DNA of 64,000 bases from Paludibacteraceae bacterium (GCA_017478225.1 JAFVDX010000014.1:57517-121516), one strand, 5' to 3'; counted from the stretch's first letter, positions 36,282 through 45,749 are shown. Program-made: numbers and translations. The notes: generated from the sequence alone by a model not told the origin.

Positions 36282-38081
36282 TCAAACATCATATCTGATT
36301 TCCATCTCACAGTCTCTGCAGTTAAACACTAATCTGAATGTGTTTTTTCGGTTACTTATATACATTGGCTCTCTGGCTTGTTTATTTCTCTTTCTACATT
36401 GTCCCAATTCATAGAGTAAACAGTATTTGCATCTCATCAACACCTGATTCTTGTTATGTGTCAATTCAAAAGCAGGTTGAATGTCTTTTGCATTGGCTTG
36501 TAGATATATTCTTTTTGCGGCAGAATTAAGTATGTTATTGTACGAATCACTATTTAGAATATCTACATTTGTTTGTTTAACCACATCGTTGTGTTCTCGT
36601 CTTCCTATTTTAGCCACTACTCTCCTTCGCCACTCATTAAGCACAGATATCGGCAGAAAATATGCTTTACTTAATTCAATGCTAATATTTTTTGCCTCGT
36701 AAATACTATCTCCTAATTTGCTTATCTGCTGTCTTATGTTTTGTAGTGCCTTGTCTGCATTGTTTGCTTCTACTTTTTCTACTTTAAATTCCTCTTGTGC
36801 ATCATCTATCTTAAGCAAAAAACCATCATTGGTCTCTTTGAAAACAATATCTACAGGTATTTTTCTTACACTGCAATTGGAGTTCAGAATACTATTAAAT
36901 TCACTATTGTAGTTCCTGAAAATCTCGGTGCCTTCGGGGATATTTATATGTTGGTTGGCGCTTATCAATACCCTATCTTCATGTTGCTCTAATTTGTTTA
37001 TATTAAATCCCTCGTTTTTGTAGCAAATCCCGTCTCCATTATGTAAGTTTACCCCATCGATAAGTTTAATTTCCGCCTTTCCATCGGTAGTTTTAACAAC
37101 AATGCCAATTTTTTCTCCTGTGGATTTTGGTGTGTCCATGTTGGCCATGTTTTGTGTTCTCTCATGCAGAAAATAGTCGGTGGAACCGCGGTGAAAAGTC
37201 TTCTTGGGGTCAGCCGTGAAATTCAAATATGTATTTCCTTTTGATGCTTTGATATATGGGCAATTGTCTTCTGCAAATATCTTATCAAGCAGTTGCCTGT
37301 AGTAGGCAGTGATATTTCTCACATAACCTTCATCTTTCAGCCTTCCTTCTATCTTGAGAGTCGTTACTCCTGCGCCTAAAAGTTCTCTAAGACTTCCGCT
37401 TCTGTTCATATCGTGTAACGATAGAGGATATTTGCCTTTTACCATGAGTCGTTTATCTTGATCTAAAATATCCCATTGTTGCCTACATAACTGAGCACAT
37501 CTGCCTCTGTTTGCACTTCGCCCGCATACCGCTTCACTTAAGTAGCATTGACCGGAATAACTCACACACAACGCTCCGTGCACAAATGCTTCTAATTCAA
37601 TACTAGTCTGTTCCCTAATTTGCTTGATTTGCTCAATACTCAGTTCTCGTGCTAATACTGCTCTTGAAAAACCTAATCTTTCTAACCATTTAATTTTATC
37701 TATTGTTCTGTTATCACATTGTGTCGATGCATGTAAGCGTATTGGCGGTAAGTGTTTTGTAAGTAAACCCATATCTTGAATAATAAGAGCATCAGCACCC
37801 GCTTCATATAGTTGCCATGACAATTCAGTCGCTCTGTCAAGTTCCTCATCTGTGAGTATCGTATTCAGCGCAACCAATACTTTAGTGTCAAACAAATGTG
37901 CATAGTCCGCAAGTAATTTAATGTCGTCAATCTTGTTGCCCGCTGCCTGTCTTGCACTAAACTCCGGTGCACCTATATAAACTGCATCTGCACCACAATC
38001 AATTGCAGCCTTGCCAATCTCATAGTTTTTTGCCGGTGAAAGCAATGAAATCATCGTCTTTTTTGAGTCTTGTCCTAACAT
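36282..38081 (-). CDS. U32-family protein, RlhA-like (23S rRNA hydroxylation)
   Basis: A 599-residue U32 peptidase-family protein. The TIM-barrel part has LLSPAKNYEIGKAAIDCGADAVYIGAPEFSAR (13-44) and the cysteine-rich block SYSGQCYLSEAVCGRSANRGRCAQLC near 188-213, which in this family ligates an iron-sulfur cluster. A further cysteine set (CKYCLLYELGQC, CRDCE) ends the protein. Length and two-domain build match YdcP/RlhA, which makes 5-hydroxycytidine in 23S rRNA from prephenate, not a true peptidase. ATG at codon 10 is an alternative start. A TAAATTTG -7 box at 38102-38109 is the likely promoter. Confidence 0.82.
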   Translation of the reverse strand: MLGQDSKKTMISLLSPAKNYEIGKAAIDCGADAVYIGAPEFSARQAAGNKIDDIKLLADYAHLFDTKVLVALNTILTDEELDRATELSWQLYEAGADALIIQDMGLLTKHLPPIRLHASTQCDNRTIDKIKWLERLGFSRAVLARELSIEQIKQIREQTSIELEAFVHGALCVSYSGQCYLSEAVCGRSANRGRCAQLCRQQWDILDQDKRLMVKGKYPLSLHDMNRSGSLRELLGAGVTTLKIEGRLKDEGYVRNITAYYRQLLDKIFAEDNCPYIKASKGNTYLNFTADPKKTFHRGSTDYFLHERTQNMANMDTPKSTGEKIGIVVKTTDGKAEIKLIDGVNLHNGDGICYKNEGFNINKLEQHEDRVLISANQHINIPEGTEIFRNYNSEFNSILNSNCSVRKIPVDIVFKETNDGFLLKIDDAQEEFKVEKVEANNADKALQNIRQQISKLGDSIYEAKNISIELSKAYFLPISVLNEWRRRVVAKIGRREHNDVVKQTNVDILNSDSYNNILNSAAKRIYLQANAKDIQPAFELTHNKNQVLMRCKYCLLYELGQCRKRNKQAREPMYISNRKNTFRLVFNCRDCEMEIRYDV

Positions 38082-38167
38082 GATTATAAAAATTCAGTGC
38101 GCAAATTTACAAAAAATAAATAATATAAGGCTAAAATAAATAAAAAGTTGTATCTTTGCAGGCGATT

Positions 38168-38321
38168 ATTTGGAACGCGGTCGTCCTCGCCCGCAACCAA
38201 AACAAAAACATGTAATAACAGATTTGTTATATAGAAGCCATCATTTGGAACGCGGTAGGCTTGCCTGTCCTCACCCGCAACCAAAACAAAAACATGTAAT
38301 AACAGATTTGTTATATAGAAG
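38168..38321 (+). repeat. imperfect tandem duplication in the leader of the DUF6452 gene
   Basis: Copy 1 (38168-38237) and copy 2 (38243-38321) share TTTGGAACGCGGT at one end and a ~50-bp identical block from CCGCAACCAAAACAAA to TTATATAGAAG at the other. Copy 2 has nine extra bases containing the palindrome AGGCTTGCCT. Each copy carries an ATAACA/TGTTAT hairpin. A TATCTTTG box at 38151-38158 lies just upstream, so the repeats would be in the 5' leader of the following genes. Confidence 0.8.
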
Positions 38322-38327
38322 GCGAAA

Positions 38328-38837
38328 ATGCGTATAAGAGTGCAATTGTATTCCCTAAAACAGATGTTTTTAACCATTGTCATAATGACGGTGGGCTTGT
38401 GTTCTTGCACTCCTGATACTGAATGCAGAATCGAAGAAAATGTGAATTGTATTCTCACTTTTGACTGCGATAGTATAAGAGCAACCGAAGATACAACTTT
38501 TGTCGTTAAATTCGATCAAATTGATAGTCTTACTATCAAAGGAATGGATGTGGACAGTGTGCTTTATGATAATGAAAAATCCGTTTCTTCTGTCGCTCTA
38601 CCACTGCGAAGCGATATTAACTCTACAAAATATAACCTTGTCTTAAACGGGCACCAATATCTGCTTACAATCAACCATCAAAACGAGGAACATTTTATTT
38701 CCATGGAGTGTGGTTGCTTTGTTTACCATCAAATAGATACTGCTTATACTAATTCAGGTGACACGGTAGAAATAATAAATACTTCAGTCGAGAACAGCGA
38801 GCAAATAAATCTTAAACTTCATCTTCACTTTGACTAA
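38328..38837 (+). CDS. DUF6452-like lipoprotein
   Basis: A 169-residue lipoprotein with a late signal peptide (residues ~10-27) ending in the lipobox GLCSC. The mature domain is a small beta-rich fold with paired Cys (TPDTECRIEENVNCILTF near the N-terminus and MECGCFVYHQ near 126-135). Sequence and position directly before the DUF6048-like gene fit the DUF6452/DUF6048 pair of Bacteroidales; I rely on recall for that pairing. Function is unknown. It overlaps the next gene by eight bases, implying translational coupling. Confidence 0.65.
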   Translation: MRIRVQLYSLKQMFLTIVIMTVGLCSCTPDTECRIEENVNCILTFDCDSIRATEDTTFVVKFDQIDSLTIKGMDVDSVLYDNEKSVSSVALPLRSDINSTKYNLVLNGHQYLLTINHQNEEHFISMECGCFVYHQIDTAYTNSGDTVEIINTSVENSEQINLKLHLHFD

Positions 38838-39477
38838 ACGCAACGCCATATTATGTGTTTTTGCTATTCTAACTATTTTCTCGTATGCTCGTGAGTATGG
38901 CGATTCCGCTATATATCAAGGTATAAATGTAAAGTTAGACTTAGGGAATACGGTATATGAACTCGCACGGAGCAAGGCTAAAATACAAAGTTATGAGGTG
39001 GCAGTTAATGTAATGCTTAAAAGAAGATTTTTGCCTACACTGGAATTAGGATTTGCTACTGCTCAGACCTCCGCTGCCGGCGGTAAACATATTGGTACTG
39101 GTGGCTTTGGTAGGGTAGGTTTGGATATTTCTACTCTAAAAAAAGCAGGCACCGAAAGCCTTCTCTTAGTGGGCGTTAGGTTAGGTACTGCTGTGCAGGG
39201 GTATGAGTTGCAGGATGTCAGAATATGGGATACCTATTGGCAAACAAACACTCTTAAGTCTTATCCTACTTCTGTCAAAGCGGATGTCTGGGGCGAGGTT
39301 GTAGCAGGCTTGCAAGTGAAGATATACAAAGGATTCCACATGGGCTGGTTCTTCCGTTTTAAGGCTATGTTTACACGCCAAACTAACGACAAACCGGTTC
39401 CATACTACATCCCTGGCTATGGCTACCGACAAGACACTAATTTCGGATTTAACTATTATATCGGCTATAAATTCTAA
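38830..39477 (+). CDS. DUF6048-like outer-membrane barrel protein
   Basis: A 215-residue protein starting at TTG 38830, with a signal peptide (about 1-20, IFSYARE). The rest is a predicted beta-barrel: alternating hydrophobic strands such as YEVAVNVMLKRRFLPTLELGFAT and ESLLLVGVRLGTAVQGYEL, with a C-terminal aromatic residue (NYYIGYKF) typical of outer membrane proteins. It overlaps the DUF6452-like lipoprotein gene and probably acts with it at the outer membrane. Function is unknown. Confidence 0.65.
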   Translation: MTKRNAILCVFAILTIFSYAREYGDSAIYQGINVKLDLGNTVYELARSKAKIQSYEVAVNVMLKRRFLPTLELGFATAQTSAAGGKHIGTGGFGRVGLDISTLKKAGTESLLLVGVRLGTAVQGYELQDVRIWDTYWQTNTLKSYPTSVKADVWGEVVAGLQVKIYKGFHMGWFFRFKAMFTRQTNDKPVPYYIPGYGYRQDTNFGFNYYIGYKF

Positions 39478-39481
39478 TATA

Positions 39482-39535
39482 TCTAAGTTCTCTAAAATAT
39501 CTAAAACATCTAAAACATCTAAAACATCTAAAATA
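39482..39535. repeat. 9-bp tandem array upstream of tkt (TCTAAAACA units)
   Basis: Six exact-length units: TCTAAGTTC, TCTAAAATA, three TCTAAAACA, TCTAAAATA. It fills the gap between the DUF6048 gene and transketolase, ending eight bases before the tkt ATG. Confidence 0.9.
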
Positions 39536-39543
39536 TAATCACT

Positions 39544-41556
39544 ATGAACAACACACAACTTCTTAATCGTGCAGCCGACAATATCCGTATATTGGCTGCG
39601 GCTGCAGTAGAAAAAGCCAAGTCAGGACACCCTGGAGGTGCTATGGGCGGTGCAGACTTTATCAATGTACTTTACTCTGAATTCCTTGAGTATGATCCTC
39701 AGAATCCCTCATGGGAAGGACGCGACCGCTTTTTCCTTGACCCCGGTCACATGGCTCCTATGCTTTATTCTCAATTATGTTTGGCAGGTTTCTTCACATT
39801 AGACGACTTGCAAAATCTTCGCCAGTGGGGTAGTGTAACCCCGGGACATCCTGAGCGTGAAGTAGAAAGAGGTATTGAAAACACCTCTGGCCCACTCGGA
39901 CAGGGACATACTTTTGCCGTCGGCGCCGCTATCGCTGCCAAATTCCTTAAGGCTCGTTTCGGGAAAGTGATGAACCAAACAATCTATGCCTTTATCTCTG
40001 ATGGTGGCGTGCAAGAAGAGATATCTCAAGGTGCAGGGCGTATAGCCGGACATTTAGGATTGGATAATCTTATTATGTTTTATGACTCCAATTCCATCCA
40101 ACTCTCAACTCCCACTGCCGCAGTCGATTGTGAGGATGTGAGAAAAAAATACGAGGCATGGGGATGGTATGTTCAAGAAATCAATGGAAATGATCCTGTT
40201 GAAATCCGACAAGCCATAATTAATGCCAAGGCAGAGTCAGAGCGTCCATCACTTATCATTGGTCATACCATAATGGGTAAAGGTGCACTTACAGCAGACG
40301 GACAATCGTTTGAAGGCAAGTGCGAAACTCATGGTAATCCACTCGGCAAGTCAGGCGCTTCATTTGAGGCAACAATCAAAAACCTCGGCGGAGACCCGGA
40401 AAACCCATTCCAGATATTCCCTGAAGTTAAGAAACTATATGAGGACAGGGCTATTCAACTAAAGGAAATAGCAAATCAACGCTATGCAGAGTTGTATGAA
40501 TGGAAAAAACAAAATCCGGAATTGGCAGAGAAATACGATACTTATTTTTCAGGTGAAGCCCCAAAGATCGATTGGTCCAAGGTAGAGCAAAAGGCAGGTG
40601 CCGCCACTCGTGGTGCATCCGCAGTCGTGCTCTCTCAGTTGGCTCAGCAAGTGGGTAATATGATTGTATCGTCTGCTGACTTGAGTAATTCCGACAAGAC
40701 CGATGGCTTCTTAAAGAAAACTCACGCTTTCCAAAAGGGCGATTTCACCGGTGCTTTTCTCCAAGCAGGTGTGGCAGAACTCACGATGGCATGCGTATGT
40801 ATAGGTATGGCTCTGCATGGTGGAGTGATTCCTGCATGTGGCACATTCTTCGTTTTCTCCGATTATATGAAACCCGCCGTTCGTATGGCAGCACTCATGG
40901 AATTGCCCGTCAAGTTTATCTGGACTCACGATGCTTTCCGTGTCGGTGAAGACGGACCTACCCATGAACCCGTAGAGCAAGAGGCTCAAATCCGTCTTAT
41001 GGAGAAACTGCAAAACCATCATGGCAGAAATTCAATGCTCGTCCTTCGTCCTGCCGACGCAGAAGAAACTACTATGGCTTGGCGCTTGGCAATGGAAAAT
41101 ACATCTACTCCTTCTGCTCTCATCCTCTCGCGTCAGGATATACCCGCTTTGCCCGTGCAAAACTTCGATGGATTCAGCCATGGAGCGTATGTAGTTGAGG
41201 CAGATAAAAACCCAGATATAGTACTTCTTGCTTCCGGTTCAGAGGTTGCCACATTACTCCAAGGAGCACAACTGCTTCGCGCCGATGGTATAAAATGCCA
41301 AGTAGTTAGCGTTCCTTCCGAAGGACTTTTCAGAACCCAAGACAAAGCCTATCAACTACAAGTCTTACCTAAGGGCGTTAAACGCTTCGGTATGACTGCC
41401 GGTTTGCCTTGTACCCTCGAAGGACTCGTGGGAGAAAATGGTGGCATCTGGGGACTCAATTCATTTGGATTCTCGGCACCATACAAAATCCTTGACCAAA
41501 AACTCGGATTTACTGCTGAAAATGTATATGAACAAGTTAAGAAATTACTTGCATAA
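39544..41556 (+). CDS. tkt: transketolase
   Basis: A 670-residue thiamine-diphosphate enzyme moving two-carbon ketol units in the non-oxidative pentose phosphate pathway. Motifs include the GHPGGAMGGADF substrate/TPP loop near residue 28, GPLGQGHTFAVGAA near 118, and the VGEDGPTHEPVEQ signature with the catalytic Glu/His near 475. The cofactor motif reads ISDGGVQEEISQG where many transketolases have GDGCLMEG. Length is normal. It pairs functionally with rpiB at 33.4 kb. Confidence 0.96.
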   Translation: MNNTQLLNRAADNIRILAAAAVEKAKSGHPGGAMGGADFINVLYSEFLEYDPQNPSWEGRDRFFLDPGHMAPMLYSQLCLAGFFTLDDLQNLRQWGSVTPGHPEREVERGIENTSGPLGQGHTFAVGAAIAAKFLKARFGKVMNQTIYAFISDGGVQEEISQGAGRIAGHLGLDNLIMFYDSNSIQLSTPTAAVDCEDVRKKYEAWGWYVQEINGNDPVEIRQAIINAKAESERPSLIIGHTIMGKGALTADGQSFEGKCETHGNPLGKSGASFEATIKNLGGDPENPFQIFPEVKKLYEDRAIQLKEIANQRYAELYEWKKQNPELAEKYDTYFSGEAPKIDWSKVEQKAGAATRGASAVVLSQLAQQVGNMIVSSADLSNSDKTDGFLKKTHAFQKGDFTGAFLQAGVAELTMACVCIGMALHGGVIPACGTFFVFSDYMKPAVRMAALMELPVKFIWTHDAFRVGEDGPTHEPVEQEAQIRLMEKLQNHHGRNSMLVLRPADAEETTMAWRLAMENTSTPSALILSRQDIPALPVQNFDGFSHGAYVVEADKNPDIVLLASGSEVATLLQGAQLLRADGIKCQVVSVPSEGLFRTQDKAYQLQVLPKGVKRFGMTAGLPCTLEGLVGENGGIWGLNSFGFSAPYKILDQKLGFTAENVYEQVKKLLA

Positions 41557-41582
41557 TAACCCTATTTTTATCGATGGATTCA

Positions 41583-42944
41583 ATGAAAAAGATATTTATT
41601 TTATTTGCACTCATAGTGGCTCAATTGCCACTATGGGCTGCTATCGATATGCAAGCCCATCAAGCATCCGATGAGGGAGCAGAGGCGTATTCTGATTATT
41701 TAGACAAACAAGCAGCCTATTACACTGCCAATTATGCATATCTAAAACTCCTGCCTTTGAGCGGAGAACAACTCTTTAGTGCACTCAACTCACTTATGGG
41801 ACAAACATCCCGTATCGGCTCCAAATCGTTTAGTTACGATTCTCTTAAAGATGCTTATAAAAATGTGGATAAAGACCTTAATAATCCCGGATATATCATA
41901 GGTTACTATGACGGCATATCAATGAGTGGAAATTGGGGAACAGGCTGGAACCGTGAGCATACATGGCCCCAGTCAAAAGGTGCAAATAAAAGTATTCCTA
42001 TGGGACACGATATGCAGTCCGTCAGACCTACCAACACCGCCGTGAACAGTTCTCGTGGCAACGATGCCTATGGCGAATCCGGCGGCTATTATGACCCTGA
42101 CGAAGTGTCAATAAATAATAAAAACTACAAGCGTAGTAATAACGGCACTTATCGAGGTGATTGCGCACGAGTAGTCCTCTACGACTATATCGTCTATGGA
42201 CAAATGGGAAACAGTAAGAATTCTCTGTATAACTCTCAGGCACAATTGCTCTCCAAACTCGGCAAAAGCGGAGTGTTCGAGAATATAGAAATTCTTTTGA
42301 AGTGGCACATGCAAGACCCGCCTTCGCTTACCGAGATGGTGCGTAACGACGGTGCACAAAACTATCAAGGCAACCGCAATCCGTTTATCGACTATCCTGA
42401 ATTTGCTATTCAAATTCTTAAGAACGAGGTGAAAACCTTTAGTGTAGGGTCCAATCAGATGATGAATCCTAATTTCCAACTTACTACCCGTCATGGCTTT
42501 GTCACTTATCTTACTACTCCCGAAGGTAAACACCCGCAAAAAGTGGCTGTTGAAGGAGCATCGTTTACCTACGACGAACAATTAGGTAGGCTTACCATCA
42601 CCAATGTAACAGACAATGTAAATATATCTACAGATACCCCCTACCAACCCAATCCGTCTGATCCTGTTGACCCAACTGACCCAACTGACCCGACTGACCC
42701 AACTGACCCAACCGATGACCACAACGGACTATGGGATGTCAATGTAACAAGTATTGACTATTATGTCTCTGACCAAACACTCATTATGACACATCTGATA
42801 AATATGCCCGTAGGAATATATAACCTCAGTGGACAAAGTGTATATATTAATGAAAATGCTTCAGGTGAGTTGTCTATATCGCTCCAAAAAGGTATGTATA
42901 TGCTCAGAGTTGGTAATATGACAAGCAAGATTGTAGTATATTGA
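41583..42944 (+). CDS. secreted endonuclease I with T9SS C-terminal sorting domain
   Basis: A 453-residue protein (ATG 41583; another ATG three codons upstream) with a signal peptide ending PLWAA. The endonuclease I domain carries NREHTWPQS near residue 125 and the GHDMQSVRPTN stretch, typical of Endonuclease_1 ββα-metal nucleases. A linker of five Asp-Pro-Thr repeats (9-bp DNA repeats) follows. The last ~65 residues (IYNLSGQSVYI...LQKGMYMLRVGNMTSKIVVY) are a type A T9SS sorting signal, so the nuclease should leave through the PorKLMN machine encoded 4 kb downstream. Near the 5' end CATAGTGGC/GCCACTATG forms a perfect hairpin (41611-41634). Confidence 0.88.
   Translation: MKKIFILFALIVAQLPLWAAIDMQAHQASDEGAEAYSDYLDKQAAYYTANYAYLKLLPLSGEQLFSALNSLMGQTSRIGSKSFSYDSLKDAYKNVDKDLNNPGYIIGYYDGISMSGNWGTGWNREHTWPQSKGANKSIPMGHDMQSVRPTNTAVNSSRGNDAYGESGGYYDPDEVSINNKNYKRSNNGTYRGDCARVVLYDYIVYGQMGNSKNSLYNSQAQLLSKLGKSGVFENIEILLKWHMQDPPSLTEMVRNDGAQNYQGNRNPFIDYPEFAIQILKNEVKTFSVGSNQMMNPNFQLTTRHGFVTYLTTPEGKHPQKVAVEGASFTYDEQLGRLTITNVTDNVNISTDTPYQPNPSDPVDPTDPTDPTDPTDPTDDHNGLWDVNVTSIDYYVSDQTLIMTHLINMPVGIYNLSGQSVYINENASGELSISLQKGMYMLRVGNMTSKIVVY
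42669..42713 (+). repeat. coding 9-bp repeats (Asp-Pro-Thr linker)
   Basis: Five units of GACCCAACT with two single-base variants, encoding the flexible linker between nuclease and sorting domain. Confidence 0.9.
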
Positions 42945-42951
42945 TGCTAAA

Positions 42952-44004
42952 ATGTTACTTCCAAGTAAGAAAATATCACTCGTTCTCTTTTCGTTGTTTG
43001 CCTATTGCTGTGTTTCTATAGCACAGCAATGGCATACAACTATAGATATCCTTCATCCGCCTCAAAATACCAAATTATTAGGTATAAAAAATCTATTAAT
43101 AGTTAATAACGCTGTTCAACAACCTGATAATTTTGGACATGCTAATTATCACGACTCCAAATCGCTCGGCTACGAAAGTGTCGATTTGAGCCTGTCCGTC
43201 AAATATCTACTCTTTACTTTAGCCAATCAACTTGAGACCTCTCGCGAATTTGATTATGTCGGACTGGTTGACCAAACACAAAACACCAACGGCAGTTTCT
43301 ATGTAAAGAAATATCTAACCAAGGAGCAAATCCAACAACTCTGCCACGACTATCAGGCAGATGCCGCCCTCGTGCTCAATTCCTTGTCGCAATACGACCG
43401 CCAAGGCTATTACGAAGGCGAAGATATGCATTACTATACATATTTAGATGCCTACCTCTCCTCTTCATGGACATTGCAAACACCCTCAGGTTCCCAACAA
43501 ATAATCAATTTTTCCGATACACTCTACTGGGAAAATGACGATAGAACCATAACAGACGCTTTCCAAGGACTGCCTAATCGTAAACAAGCACTTTTAGACA
43601 TGTGCAACTATTCTGCCGAACGATTCGCACAACTTTTTTTACCTCAATGGGCAACTGTTGATAGATACCTATATGAAAATAAAGATACACTTATCAGCGA
43701 GGGTATAAAACAATTTACTTACATGCATTGGCAAAAATCGTATGATAAATTTTTAGAGGCATATAATAACGCTTCAAAAAATTCTAAGGTTACTTTATCT
43801 GCTGCCTATGCTGCCGCCAATCTCGCACTCGTGAGCGAAATCATAGGTAACCTTTCGCAATCCCGACAATGGGCAAGCAATGCTGCCGACAAATTCTCAC
43901 AAATCAAAGGATCTGATGCTTTGCAACAAAGAGTAAATATGCTCTATTATCGTAGGCAAATAGACCAAAGAATCATTGAACAACAAAAATTCTCTTCCAA
44001 ATGA
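42952..44004 (+). CDS. exported DUF6340-like protein
   Basis: A 350-residue protein with a signal peptide (about 1-25, VSIAQQ). An early segment, IDILHPPQNTKLLGIKNLLIVNNAVQQ, resembles the opening of DUF6340 proteins. The C-terminal third (YMHWQKSYDKFLEAYNNASKNSKVTLSAAYAAANLALVSEIIGNLSQSRQWA) is a pair of TPR-like helices. It is probably a periplasmic or outer-membrane-associated protein of unknown role. Its stop overlaps the next start in ATGA, so the two genes are translationally coupled. Confidence 0.6.
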   Translation: MLLPSKKISLVLFSLFAYCCVSIAQQWHTTIDILHPPQNTKLLGIKNLLIVNNAVQQPDNFGHANYHDSKSLGYESVDLSLSVKYLLFTLANQLETSREFDYVGLVDQTQNTNGSFYVKKYLTKEQIQQLCHDYQADAALVLNSLSQYDRQGYYEGEDMHYYTYLDAYLSSSWTLQTPSGSQQIINFSDTLYWENDDRTITDAFQGLPNRKQALLDMCNYSAERFAQLFLPQWATVDRYLYENKDTLISEGIKQFTYMHWQKSYDKFLEAYNNASKNSKVTLSAAYAAANLALVSEIIGNLSQSRQWASNAADKFSQIKGSDALQQRVNMLYYRRQIDQRIIEQQKFSSK

Positions 44005-44789
44005 AACTGACCGATTATATCTATCGTGCTTTTTCTTATATATCGTTTCGCCTTACTTCTGTCAATACTTTAGGGTATGGTATCCACTCGCCCTATCTTT
44101 TCCATATCGTAAGAGACCTCTTTTACGATGAAAATGCCTATTATTGCTTTGCAGATATTGAAAAGCAAAGACAAAAACTGCTCCGTTGCCATAAACCTAT
44201 CTATGTGCAGGATTTGGGTACAGGCAAATCCGAAAATAGACTGATTTCACATATCGCACGAACAGCCCTCGCCTCACCTAAAGAAGCACAATTGCTTTTT
44301 CGCTTGGTTAATTTTATTCATCCTAACACTATTCTTGAATTGGGCACCTCACTCGGCATCACCACTTCGTATCTTGCCGCAGCAGCCCCCACTGCAAATA
44401 TAATCACTATCGAAGGAAGTGAAAATATAGCATCTCAAGCCCGGCAAACTCTTAAAAACACTCATGCCGGCAATGTCCAATTACTCCAAGGTAATATAGA
44501 CCAACTACTGCCACAAGCACTAACCGACTTAAAAAAAATCGATTTTGCCTTTATTGATGCCAATCATACCTATCAAGCAACCATCAACTATTTTTCCTCA
44601 ATATCACCCTTATGCGGAAAACACTCTGTCGTGGTTCTCGATGATATACATTATTCTAAATCTATGCATAAGGCTTGGCAGGAAATCCAATCAATGAAAT
44701 CTGTCACTTCTACTATCGACCTCTGGCACATGGGAATAGTCTTCTTCAACCCCCAATTTCCTAAAAAACACTATAAAACCCGAATCTAA
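44001..44789 (+). CDS. class I SAM-dependent methyltransferase
   Basis: A 262-residue protein with an O-methyltransferase-like Rossmann fold. ILELGTSLGITTSYLA (near 115-130) is the SAM loop, IITIEGSENIASQAR the second motif, and DFAFIDANHTYQATINYF the metal/substrate segment. The N-terminal ~100 residues (GYGIHSPYLFHIVRDLFYDENAYY) form a family-specific extension seen in Bacteroidota. Substrate is unknown. Its stop codon is the TAA of the first unit of the 9-bp array that follows. Confidence 0.82.
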   Translation: MKLTDYIYRAFSYISFRLTSVNTLGYGIHSPYLFHIVRDLFYDENAYYCFADIEKQRQKLLRCHKPIYVQDLGTGKSENRLISHIARTALASPKEAQLLFRLVNFIHPNTILELGTSLGITTSYLAAAAPTANIITIEGSENIASQARQTLKNTHAGNVQLLQGNIDQLLPQALTDLKKIDFAFIDANHTYQATINYFSSISPLCGKHSVVVLDDIHYSKSMHKAWQEIQSMKSVTSTIDLWHMGIVFFNPQFPKKHYKTRI

Positions 44790-44856
44790 ATCCTATAAAG
44801 TTTCTAAGGTTTCTAAGACCTCTAAAATATCTAAATCCTCTAAAACCTCTAAATCT
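44785..44856. repeat. 9-bp tandem array upstream of the adenosyltransferase gene
   Basis: Eight contiguous 9-bp units of the form TCTAARNYN (one starts TATAA). The first unit contains the stop codon of the methyltransferase and the last ends exactly at the next ATG. Confidence 0.9.
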
Positions 44857-45402
44857 ATGCCCATCTACACTAAAACAGGTGACAAAGGTACCACCTCACT
44901 CGTCGGCGGCACCAGAGTAAGCAAGGCTTCTCCAAGACTTAACGCCTATGGCACAGCAGACGAACTCAACTCTTTTATCGGACTTCTGCGCGCCAATATC
45001 TCACACGAACAAATCAACAATCAATTAGGCATTATCCAAAATCGCCTCTTCCGCCTCGGCGCATATCTCTCTACCGAAGACGAACATATCCAACTCGTAC
45101 AAAATATCCTTCTTACACCACAAGATGTGTCATCCCTCGAACAATGGATCGATACTTACCAAAACCAACTGCCACCACTCCGTCAATTTATCTTACCATA
45201 CGGTACTATCCCCGTCTCTCTGTGCCATGTATGCCGAACTATCACACGACGACTCGAACGAGATATGGTGGCACTAAATATCAATTCCGAACAAATGCAA
45301 ACTTGCCTCCAATATACCAACCGTTTGTCTGATTTTCTGTTCGTTTTAGCACGAAAAATCGCACAAAATGACGGAATTGGCGATTTTTTGTGGGAAAATT
45401 AA
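44857..45402 (+). CDS. PduO-type cob(I)alamin adenosyltransferase
   Basis: A 181-residue ATP:cob(I)alamin adenosyltransferase that makes coenzyme B12. The ATP loop TKTGDKGTTSLVGGTRV opens the protein, followed by NAYGTADELNSFIGLLR, and the C-terminal CHVCRTITRRLERDMV helix carries the conserved Arg residues. The start ATG directly abuts the repeat array. Adenosylcobalamin would serve enzymes such as methylmalonyl-CoA mutase; queG also needs a cobalamin. Confidence 0.93.
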   Translation: MPIYTKTGDKGTTSLVGGTRVSKASPRLNAYGTADELNSFIGLLRANISHEQINNQLGIIQNRLFRLGAYLSTEDEHIQLVQNILLTPQDVSSLEQWIDTYQNQLPPLRQFILPYGTIPVSLCHVCRTITRRLERDMVALNINSEQMQTCLQYTNRLSDFLFVLARKIAQNDGIGDFLWEN

Positions 45403-45410
45403 GCAAAGTG

Positions 45411-45442
45411 TTTGCCCAATATAAAAATTTGTTATAATTTTG
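45411..45442 (+). promoter_or_regulatory. promoter of the DUF2795 gene
   Basis: TTTG (45411-45414), a 20-bp spacer and TAATTTTG (45435-45442). Confidence 0.75.
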
Positions 45443-45493
45443 CGCACTAATTTGAATATATTGTATCTAAACTTATACTAATTTAAGAAAATT

Positions 45494-45715
45494 ATGGTTT
45501 GGACATTGGAATTGGCATCAAAACTTGAGGATGCACCGTGGCCTGCAACCAAAGAGGAGTTGCTGGATTATGCAATCCGCACAGGGGCACCGATAGAGGT
45601 TATTGAGAACCTCAACGAAATTGAAGAAGACGAGGAACAGTTCGAGTCAATCGAAGACCTTTGGCCCGACTACCCGTCTAAGGATGATTTCTTCTTTAAT
45701 GAAGAAGAGTACTGA
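45494..45715 (+). CDS. DUF2795 small protein
   Basis: A 73-residue acidic protein. The N-terminal ~45 residues (LASKLEDAPWPATKEELLDYAIRTGAPIEVIENLNEI) match DUF2795, a small three-helix domain. The tail is Asp/Glu-rich (FESIEDLWPDYPSKDDFFFNEEEY). Proteins of this size are widespread and conserved in Bacteroidota with unknown function. It has its own promoter, and the porP promoter overlaps its stop codon, so it may partly read into the T9SS operon. Confidence 0.8.
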   Translation: MVWTLELASKLEDAPWPATKEELLDYAIRTGAPIEVIENLNEIEEDEEQFESIEDLWPDYPSKDDFFFNEEEY

Positions 45716-45717
45716 TG

Positions 45718-45749
45718 TTTGATTGTTCTATTGCGAGAGTGTACCTTTG
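45718..45749 (+). promoter_or_regulatory. promoter of the T9SS operon
   Basis: TTTG (45718-45721), a 20-bp spacer and TACCTTTG (45742-45749), 42 bp before the porP ATG. Confidence 0.75.

Noticed and set aside
38084..38458. 124-codon minus-strand frame over the tandem leader repeat
   Set aside because: Its coding is simply the duplicated DNA read backwards (repeated FYITNLLLHVFVLVAGED), with no start context; it overlaps the promoter region of the U32 gene.
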